From NCBI GenBank assembly GCA_003694875.1, contig RFJN01000283.1:1-6721 (forward strand): 6,721 nt of DNA. Direction: 5' to 3'. The stretch is from Planctomycetota bacterium. Lineage in GTDB: Bacteria > Planctomycetota > J058 > J103. Positions 1-5,215 of the stretch are shown here, piece after piece. Numbering within the stretch: position 1 is the first letter of the stretch; each line of letters begins with the position of its first letter. Under the pieces are notes generated by a model. The model saw only the letters and a list, made by a program, of their open reading frames with translations, was not told where the DNA came from and made no database searches. The translations under genes and the position numbers were made by a program.

Positions 1-905
1 CACTCGATCCGCGCCTCGCGCACCTCGTTCGCCCGGTAGGCGTCGGGCTCGCCGCGCACGTCGTCCACGAGGTGGAAGCGCGCGATGCGTCGTGCGAGGC
101 GGCGCGGAGCGCTCCAGCGGTGACCGGGCTGCGCGTGGGGGGGCGGCAGCAGCGCGGCGAGTTCGTCCGGCCAGATCCACAGGTGGTCGAGGCCGGTGCG
201 TTCGCGGTTCCAGCGAGCGAACTCGGCGGGCAGGTCCGCGAGGGCGCCGGGCTGCCAGCGCAGGATGCGCGTGTAGACGTCGAGCCGCAGTCCGCCCGGC
301 GCCAGGGTGGGCCGCCGCTGCGGCCCCGCGGGGGGCGGCTCGGCGGCAGGCGGCTGCGGAAGGCGGCGGGCGCGCGCGAGCGCCTCGTCCATGAGCGCGA
401 GCACCGCCGCGGCTCCGCGGCGGTTGTGGGCGGCGAGCAGCGGCCCGTAGGCAAGCGCTACGTAGTGGCCCTGGCGTGAGGGGCTACCGCCTTGCTTCGG
501 CGGCGGGTTGAGCGCCGCCTCGTCCGCGATCCGGCGGAACCAGCGGCTTGCGGGGTCGTCGCCGCCGCGCAGCGGCACGCAGTCGATCGCCACCGGCACG
601 AACTGCTCGCGCAGCCGGCGCACCACCTGTGGATCGGAGAACGAGGACACACGGTCCCGTACGCCGTTGCCTCAGGTGCAGCCGAGCGGGCTGCCGTTCA
701 TGGCCCAGATGAAGAGCGGTCGCCGCACGCGCGCCGCCTCGGCGAGCGCCGTCGCGAGATCGCTGCGCCAGCCCACCTCCTGCCAGCGCTCGGGCGCGGG
801 CCGCATGGCGACGACCCGCTGCGCGATCCCGTCCGCGCGCGCGGACGCAACCGCCAGACTCCCGGTGAGAGCGGCTGCCAGCGTTCCGAGCCACAACGTG
901 CGCAT
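1..905 (-). CDS. Exported thioredoxin-like selenoprotein (in-frame UGA read as Sec), 3' end cut by window edge
   Basis: The frame starts at ATG 905-903 and stays open to the window edge (301 codons visible) except for one TGA at codon 78. Residues 1-24 form a signal peptide (MR start, hydrophobic core, SARA|DG cleavage). Residues 50-109 look like a thioredoxin_7-type fold: helix DLATALAEAARVRR, strand PLFIWAM, motif GSPLGC-T-U at 71-78, then FSDPQVV and FVPVAIDC. Counting back from FSDP without gaps puts the UGA at the first, nucleophilic Cys of the usual CxxC. Cys76 is two residues upstream and could be the resolving thiol. A Pro-rich linker (about 183-203) leads to a second domain with LDVYTRIL, LWIWPDEL and RRIARFHLVDDVRGEP. 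Codons after the TGA keep the same G/C-ending bias, so this does not look like decay. Expected location is the periplasm or outside, with a thiol-redox role; substrate unknown. A pseudogene made by a point nonsense mutation is the main alternative. The start could also be ATG 935-933. Confidence 0.82.
641..660 (-). promoter_or_regulatory. Candidate bacterial SECIS hairpin just downstream of the UGA
   Basis: On the minus strand, ACGGGAC (660-654) pairs with GUCC-u-CGU (648-641) around the loop CGUGU (653-649). This gives seven Watson-Crick pairs with one bulged U. The loop begins 19 nt after the UGA, with G-U at 20-21 nt. In E. coli fdhF, the loop G23/U24 (numbered from the U of UGA) that SelB needs fall at the same distance, and that element also carries a bulged U, though on the 5' arm. 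A competing fold exists: an eight-pair stem with three G-U pairs and a GGAC loop (nt 7-26 after the UGA), which also presents loop guanines. Which one forms cannot be decided by eye. Confidence 0.6.
672..674 (-). other. In-frame UGA, predicted selenocysteine codon (residue 78)
   Basis: The plus-strand bases TCA read as TGA on the minus strand, between codons TGC-ACC and GGC-AAC. The reading frame and the protein similarity pattern run through it without a shift: upstream it encodes a thioredoxin-fold strand and upper active-site loop, downstream the following FSDP helix and FVPV strand. Its position matches a catalytic Cys of thioredoxin-like proteins, the usual site of Cys/Sec exchange. Other genes in the window end on TGA, so the codon is not generally reassigned. 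The SelA/SelB/SelC/SelD machinery is not in the window and must be sought in the genome. Confidence 0.8.
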
Positions 906-1119
906 CGGCGTCCCTCCCGTGTGCGATGCCGCCATTGTACCTCCTGCATCAATCGGTTGATTGGATTAAGGTGGAACGTGTATGTAGAAAGCAGATTTCT
1001 CAAGTAGCGCTTGATAGAGAACTCCCTCCTGCTCTACCGTGGGATCGTCGAGGCGAATCCGCTTCCGGATCCCGCCGTCGGACGGCGCCAGACCGCCATG
1101 CAGACAGGGAGGAGATGCC
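906..1119. promoter_or_regulatory. Divergent intergenic region with candidate promoters
   Basis: This 214-bp gap separates the minus-strand selenoprotein gene from the plus-strand PEP-CTERM gene. Positions about 945-1020 are clearly AT-richer than the surroundings. A plus-strand candidate promoter is TTGATT (957-962), an 18-nt spacer, then TATGTA (981-986). A weaker second one is TTGATA (1011-1016) with TACCGT (1035-1040). On the minus strand, TACAAT (939-934) matches five of six -10 positions, but I see no convincing -35 for it; TTGAGA (1003-998) is a good -35 with only poor -10 partners. CAATC-GGTT-GATTG (950-963) is a small inverted repeat that could be an operator or a weak hairpin. A CTCCCT at 1022-1027 could pair with AGGGAG of the downstream ribosome site. 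No small gene is convincing here. Confidence 0.45.
912..945 (-). promoter_or_regulatory. Two tandem Shine-Dalgarno/start pairs for the selenoprotein gene
   Basis: AGGAGG at 945-940 lies only 4 nt before ATG 935-933. GGGAGGG at 918-912 lies 6 nt before ATG 905-903. Both ATGs are in the same frame. The inner start gives a textbook signal peptide opening Met-Arg. The outer one adds ten residues (MAASHTGGTP) with no positive charge. I chose the inner start for its better spacing and signal peptide. A TACAAT sequence at 939-934 could be a -10 box that would leave only the inner start in the transcript. Confidence 0.5.
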
Positions 1120-1851
1120 ATGCGTTGCAGTTGGTTGTTTGCCCCGACGGTCGCGACGCTCCTGCTCGCGATATCACCCGAGGCCCACGCTACCCACATT
1201 CCGAGTGTGGTGAACGTCGACACGGCCCCCGGCGCGGGCTACTTCGGGAGCATGCCCCTCGGCGGGCTCTCGTTCACCGGCACCGGCGACGTGGCCGTGC
1301 AGACCCTGCAGGTCGGTCCTCTCGGTCCGCACTCGAACGCGCTCGTCGGGCTCTCGTTCGGGGTGCTGTCCGCGAACACCGACAACGATGTCACGTGGGA
1401 GCTGTACGACGGGTCGGGATACGACCCGGCGCTGGGATTGCTTCCGGGTTCCGCCCCCCTCGCCTCCGGTACGGTCACCGTGCCCGGCGCGCAACCGGGC
1501 GAGCTCACCTTCGACGTCGAGTTCGGCCAGCCCATTGCCGTGCAGGCGGGCGACCCCCTCGTCTTCCTCCTGCGCAACCCCGATACCGCGCTCTCCGGTG
1601 GCGTGGACCTCGATCCGGTCTCGGTGCCGTTCGGCAACCTCGGCGTGGCCGACACCTACGCCGGTGGCGAGGCGTGGGTCTACGACAGCACCCTCTTCAC
1701 CATGGCGCAGTTTCTCGACACCGCCGGCAACCCCACCGACTACCACGTCGTGCTGCGTGTGAACGTGCCCGAGCCGGCACACACCGTATCGGTCCTGCTC
1801 GCGATTGCCGTGCTGTCGCTGTGCTCGCGCGCGCGCCGAGCCGTGGCCTGA
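1120..1851 (+). CDS. PEP-CTERM sorting domain-containing secreted protein
   Basis: This 243-residue protein has a signal peptide (residues 1-24, cleavage near EAHA|TH), a beta-rich extracellular body, and a C-terminal PEP-CTERM tail. The tail is VPEP (216-219), a hydrophobic segment (about 222-235) and the basic stop RARR (237-240). In this family, exosortase recognises and cuts the tail during export to the cell surface, often in exopolysaccharide producers. The body contains TWELYDGSGYDPA (92-104), the pattern of choice-of-anchor/PEP-CTERM families with a jelly-roll-like 'vtwelY..' strand, but I cannot name its exact family and no enzyme motif is visible. ATG 1120 follows AGGGAGGAG (1106-1114) by 5 nt. 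A longer in-frame start at 1039 lacks a signal peptide and is less likely. No exosortase gene is in the window. Confidence 0.88.
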   Translation: MRCSWLFAPTVATLLLAISPEAHATHIPSVVNVDTAPGAGYFGSMPLGGLSFTGTGDVAVQTLQVGPLGPHSNALVGLSFGVLSANTDNDVTWELYDGSGYDPALGLLPGSAPLASGTVTVPGAQPGELTFDVEFGQPIAVQAGDPLVFLLRNPDTALSGGVDLDPVSVPFGNLGVADTYAGGEAWVYDSTLFTMAQFLDTAGNPTDYHVVLRVNVPEPAHTVSVLLAIAVLSLCSRARRAVA

Positions 1852-1857
1852 GGTGGG

Positions 1858-1876
1858 GGCTCCTCGGGCCGGAGCC
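1858..1876 (+). other. Small intercistronic hairpin
   Basis: GGCTCC (1858-1863) and GGAGCC (1871-1876) are perfect 6-bp inverted arms around a 7-nt loop, starting 6 nt after the PEP-CTERM stop codon. There is no T-run after it, so full termination is unlikely. It could protect or attenuate the transcript between this gene and the next, whose start is 67 nt downstream of the stop. Confidence 0.3.
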
Positions 1877-1918
1877 GGCGGGGAGAGCAGAGAAAGCGTG
1901 AGAGGGAGAGGACACGAC

Positions 1919-4900
1919 ATGGAACGTTCGCGACACGTCGGTCGGTGCGCGCTGGGGTTGCTCCTGGCGGTGGCGGCCCCGCTCGTCACGGCGCCGCGTG
2001 CTTCGGCCGAGCAACTCGTGCGGGTGTGGGATCGGGTCTATTTCGAACGAACCGGTACCGAGGACATGTTCACCGGCGGCCTCACCAGTGACCCGGACGG
2101 CTCGCTTGTCGCTTCGGGACGTGTCTATACCGGAAATGGCGTGGGCTGCTTCGTCGTCAAGACCGACCCCAACGGGAAGGAGCTGTGGCAGCGCAGTCTC
2201 TATCTCGGCGACGACACCACGCGCACCGGCCGCTGGGGGCAGTGCGATCGCACGACCGACGGCGGGTACGTGGCGGTCGGCTACACCGACAACGGCCCGC
2301 TCGGAAGCGCCGACGCCGTCGTCTTCAAGCTCGACCCCAACGGCAACAAGGTCTGGGAGCGCGCCTATGGCACCCCCGGTTTCGACGACGCCCGTGCCGT
2401 CGCCGCCACCCCCGACGGCGGCTGCATCACGGCCGGGCTGAGCTGGGCGGGGCCGGGAGCGGCCAACGACGTGTTCGTCACCAAGATCGAGGCCGACGGC
2501 AGCGTCGCTCCCGGCTGGCCGAAGTTCTACACGGCGGTGGGCTTTCCCGGCGGGATCGACAGCTACGAGGGCGCGCAGGACGTGATCGCGCTGCCGGGCG
2601 GGGGCTACCTCGTGACCGGCGTCACCTACAGCCGTGCCGACGCGAGCATGCCCTACACCGCGCGCGCGTTCCTGCTGCGGCTCGACGCGGCGGGCAACGT
2701 GCTGTGGCAGCGTGCCGACCTGCCCGGTATCGGCTACGGGGTGCGTCTCACCCCGGCCGGCGAAATCGTCTACTGCGGCATCACGTCGCTCAACTATGCC
2801 AGCAGCAACTGGGACGCCTTCATCGCCAGGGCGGACGCGAACGGGAATCTCCTGTGGACCCGCACCTTCGGGGGCCCCAACTACGACACCTTTCTCGGCA
2901 TGACGCTGCTGTCCACCGGCGGCGTGGCCGCGGCGGGCTACTCCGTCGTGGACGCTCCGTGGGGCAGCCGCGAGGAGCTCGAGTACCTCGTCGTGACCGA
3001 CGCGAACGGAAACGCGCTCGCCGAGAACGCCTATCTGCGCGACACCGCGCGCTTCGACGACGCGTCCCAGGTGGTCGAGACACCCGACGGCGGGATCGTG
3101 GTGGCGGGCATGATCGACGCGGTTCCCGACCCGCCGGGTGGGGGCAATGGCTGGGACGCCCACCTCGTGAAGTATCGACTCCTGCCCAACCCCGCCTCGA
3201 TCAGCGGTACGCTGTGGAACGATCCCACGGGCCAGTGCAGCGGCAGCGCTTCGGGGACCGGCCTGCCCGGACGGCTCGTGCGCCTCACCGAGACGAGTTC
3301 GGGCGCGCAGTTCGAGACGCGCACGGTGGCCGGCGGCGCCTTCACCGCGCTCGTGCCACCGGGCACCTACCGGGTGAGCCCGCTCGCCGACCGCTTCACC
3401 ACCCCCAACTGTCCGAGCACCTCCGAGCCGGTCGTCACGGTGGCGCAGGCCGCGCAGCTGGCAGGCCAGGACGTGTACGCGGCGGCGCCGCCGTGTGCCG
3501 GTACGGTCACGCTGTACGGTACGGCCGCTTCGGCCTCCAACAGCTGCGGGACGCCGCCCTTCGACTGCCTCGGCAATCTGCAGACCACCCCGTGCGTGGG
3601 CCATCCGTGGCGGTACTGCGTCACCGTGACCAACACGGGAAGCGGAAGCTGGCTCGCCGGCCAGAGCACGCTCGTGCTCGTGCTGCCCGGCGGCAACCGC
3701 TCGCTGTGCGGGGTGGACGCCATCACCTGCACCGGCGCCGGCGGGTTCGTGCAGACCGGGACCGTGGGCACGTTCGCGTATCTGTTCTCGAACGCGAGCG
3801 ACGTGGCGCCCGGCGAGAGCTGCACGATCTGCGTTACGGCGACGGTCGACGCCGCGGGCCCGTATCTGACCTCCGCCTCGCTCAACACCGGCTGCGGTCA
3901 GATCGCGTTCGGCTCCATCACCGAGAGCGCCGAGTGCTCGTGCGATCCCAACGACCTCACCGTCTGGCCGGCGGGCTGCGGCAGCGCGGGTGCGATCACC
4001 CCGCAGCGGCTCACCTACCGGATCCGGTTCGAGAACGTGGGCGCGGGGCCCGCGCACGACGTCGTGATCCGCAATCCGCTCGACGCGGATCTCGACCGCG
4101 GTTCGCTGCGGATCGTCGACACGAGCCACCCGCTGACGCACATGCAGATCGACGCGAACGGCGAGCTCGTGCTGCGCTTCGACGGGATCGAGCTGCCGGC
4201 CCCCGACCCGGCCGATCCCGACGCGAACAAGGGCTACGTCGTCTACACCGTGGAGCCGAAGGCGGGGCTAGCCGACGGCACCGTGATCGAGAACGGGGCG
4301 TCGATCTACTTCGACACCAACCCGCAGGTCGATACCAACACCACGATCAACACCATCTACAACGACACCACCGTGCCGCGGGCCGACTTCACGGTGTCGT
4401 GGAACGGCACGAGCTACGACTTCGCCTACACCGGCGGCGAGTCCGGCGTCTCGCTGCTGTGGGATTTCGGTCCCGAGGCGAACATCCCGACCTCGACCGA
4501 CGCGAATCCGAGCGGGATCGATCTCGGGGGCGGCTCGGTCGTCACCCTGCTCGTCGATCGCGGCGGCTGCGTGAACGCGGTGAGCAAGGACGTCGCTGCA
4601 CTCGGCTGCGCGCGGCTCGCGCCCTCGGCCTTCCTTCCGCCCATGGGCAAGCGCAAGAAGCTCGGGAAGGTGCTTCCCGTCAAGTTCAAGCTCTACTTCG
4701 ACGGCGTCGAGGTCGCCGGACAGGAGCAGCTCGATGCGCTTCGCGCGGCTGCGGGCCTCGAGCCTGCCTGTCCCGAGATTCGCGTCTACGACGTGACCAC
4801 CGGCTCGCAGCTCAGCCTGCCGGACGATCCGTCCGACGACACGGCGAGCGACGACAGCGATGCGGTCGACAATCCCGGGGTCTGCTTCGTGTACGCGAAC

Positions 4901-5083
4901 GACGACGGGGACGGTGGCAGCGCCGACAGCGACAGCGACAGCGGCGACACGGGCGAAGGCCACTGGCAGTTCGACCTGCGGCTCGATCCCGCCATCTTCC
5001 TGTCCGGCCGGACCTACCGGGTCGAGGTACGGATCGGCGACTGCGTGCTGAAGCCGGGCAACGCGACGTTCCAGACGCGCTGA
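1919..5083 (+). CDS. Large secreted multidomain protein: propeller repeats, Cna-B/SdrD-B-like, DUF7619-like, PKD-like and PxKF-like domains
   Basis: The product has 1054 residues and a signal peptide (1-30, PRASA|EQ). Residues 36-420 hold seven blade-like repeats (DxxGNxLWxRxY followed by DGGYxVxGxT and DxFVxK). Residues 426-521 resemble a Cna-B/SdrD-B prealbumin-like domain (ISGTLWND, GLPGRLVRLTE, PPGTYRV). Residues 526-672 are Cys-rich and DUF11-like (YCVTVTNTGSGSW). Residues 673-815 match the DUF7619 pattern: CDPNDLTV, LTYRIRFENVGAGPAHDVVIRNPLD, SHPL, KGYVVYTV, GTVIENGASIYFD. Residues 820-897 are PKD-like (LLWDFG). Residues 905-1054 look like a PxKF domain (VLPVKFKL at 918-925, ending FQTR). 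No catalytic motif, PEP-CTERM tail, LPXTG or membrane anchor is visible, so it is probably a released or self-associating surface protein. ATG 1919 follows a GGGAGAGG-type site and lies 67 nt after the PEP-CTERM gene, which suggests an operon. Domain names are from memory of family patterns. Confidence 0.88.
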   Translation: MERSRHVGRCALGLLLAVAAPLVTAPRASAEQLVRVWDRVYFERTGTEDMFTGGLTSDPDGSLVASGRVYTGNGVGCFVVKTDPNGKELWQRSLYLGDDTTRTGRWGQCDRTTDGGYVAVGYTDNGPLGSADAVVFKLDPNGNKVWERAYGTPGFDDARAVAATPDGGCITAGLSWAGPGAANDVFVTKIEADGSVAPGWPKFYTAVGFPGGIDSYEGAQDVIALPGGGYLVTGVTYSRADASMPYTARAFLLRLDAAGNVLWQRADLPGIGYGVRLTPAGEIVYCGITSLNYASSNWDAFIARADANGNLLWTRTFGGPNYDTFLGMTLLSTGGVAAAGYSVVDAPWGSREELEYLVVTDANGNALAENAYLRDTARFDDASQVVETPDGGIVVAGMIDAVPDPPGGGNGWDAHLVKYRLLPNPASISGTLWNDPTGQCSGSASGTGLPGRLVRLTETSSGAQFETRTVAGGAFTALVPPGTYRVSPLADRFTTPNCPSTSEPVVTVAQAAQLAGQDVYAAAPPCAGTVTLYGTAASASNSCGTPPFDCLGNLQTTPCVGHPWRYCVTVTNTGSGSWLAGQSTLVLVLPGGNRSLCGVDAITCTGAGGFVQTGTVGTFAYLFSNASDVAPGESCTICVTATVDAAGPYLTSASLNTGCGQIAFGSITESAECSCDPNDLTVWPAGCGSAGAITPQRLTYRIRFENVGAGPAHDVVIRNPLDADLDRGSLRIVDTSHPLTHMQIDANGELVLRFDGIELPAPDPADPDANKGYVVYTVEPKAGLADGTVIENGASIYFDTNPQVDTNTTINTIYNDTTVPRADFTVSWNGTSYDFAYTGGESGVSLLWDFGPEANIPTSTDANPSGIDLGGGSVVTLLVDRGGCVNAVSKDVAALGCARLAPSAFLPPMGKRKKLGKVLPVKFKLYFDGVEVAGQEQLDALRAAAGLEPACPEIRVYDVTTGSQLSLPDDPSDDTASDDSDAVDNPGVCFVYANDDGDGGSADSDSDSGDTGEGHWQFDLRLDPAIFLSGRTYRVEVRIGDCVLKPGNATFQTR
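2024..3178 (+). repeat. Seven degenerate propeller-type protein repeats inside the large secreted protein
   Basis: Strands of the form W-x-R-x-Y/F occur at residues about 36, 89, 145, 199, 262, 312 and 367, so the period is 50-63 residues. Each later one follows D-x-x-G-N-x-L/V. Seven D/A-x-F-V/L-x-K/R strands (about residues 77, 133, 184, 250, 300, 355, 414) alternate with them. The first repeat lacks its D-x-F-V strand and the last lacks its W strand, which is the arrangement expected if the N-terminal strand closes the ring against the C-terminal one. The copies have diverged at the DNA level and are not recent duplications. Confidence 0.65.
4925..4942 (+). repeat. GACAGC triplicate within an Asp/Ser-rich insert
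   Basis: Three perfect tandem copies of GACAGC encode Asp-Ser-Asp-Ser-Asp-Ser at residues 1003-1008. They sit in a wider acidic stretch (residues about 969-1013) that contains DDPSDD and NDDGDGG. The repeat is short and in frame, so slippage would change the protein by two residues at a time. Confidence 0.6.
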
Positions 5084-5099
5084 ACGCGCGTTTCGTTCC

Positions 5100-5145
5100 G
5101 ACGCGGCGGAGCGTGCGGGCGCCTGCCCGCGCGTTTCGCCGCGTC
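5100..5145 (+). terminator. Long 21-bp hairpin terminator-like element after the secreted-protein gene
   Basis: Arms 5100-5120 and 5125-5145 pair along all 21 positions (18 Watson-Crick and 3 G-U) around a GCCT loop, starting 17 nt after the stop codon. The three wobble pairs are G-U only in plus-strand RNA and would be A-C mismatches in minus-strand RNA, so the hairpin is matched to transcription from the upstream gene. The following sequence is only weakly T-rich (GTGGTTGTTC), so it may be an intrinsic terminator of reduced efficiency or a 3' stabiliser. Confidence 0.65.
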
Positions 5146-5154
5146 GCGCTGTGG

Positions 5155-5183
5155 TTGTTCGCTCACCGGCGTCTCGCTACGGT
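5155..5183 (+). promoter_or_regulatory. Weak candidate promoter for the dehydrogenase gene
   Basis: TTGTTC (5155-5160), a 17-nt spacer and TACGGT (5178-5183) give three of six matches in each box. The pair lies right after the hairpin and about 33 nt before the start codon. The 8-bp palindrome ATCGCGAT (5184-5191) sits just downstream, flanked by CGGT (5180-5183) and ACCG (5196-5199), and could be an operator. The call rests on position and spacing more than on box quality. Confidence 0.3.
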
Positions 5184-5215
5184 ATCGCGATCGAGACCGG
5201 TCGGGAGGCGGAAGC

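Noticed and set aside
672..674. TGA explained by a frameshift or genome-wide TGA reassignment
   Set aside because: Protein features on both sides are in the same phase, so no frameshift is needed. TGA serves as the terminal stop at 1849-1851, 5081-5083 and 6437-6439, so it is not a general sense codon. A simple nonsense mutation remains possible but less likely given the Cys-like position and hairpin.
72..1007. Several plus-strand frames of 100-171 codons and minus-strand frames in other phases (for example 484-894 minus)
   Set aside because: They are Arg/Ala-rich shadows of the selenoprotein frame. None has a plausible start site, domain or signal, whereas the minus frame crossing the TGA has all of these.
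966..1223. 85-codon minus-strand frame spanning the divergent intergenic region
   Set aside because: It overlaps the PEP-CTERM signal peptide and its likely promoter, and its translation resembles no family.
1697..4141. 814-codon open frame on the minus strand
   Set aside because: It lies antisense to the well-supported secreted-protein gene and its translation is low-complexity Arg/Ala/Gly/His-rich, as expected from the reverse of GC-rich coding DNA. No domain is recognisable.
1919..5083. Type IX secretion cargo
   Set aside because: The DUF7619-like and propeller parts recall such cargo, but the C-terminus (ending FQTR after a PxKF-like domain) has no T9SS sorting domain, and the neighbour uses PEP-CTERM.
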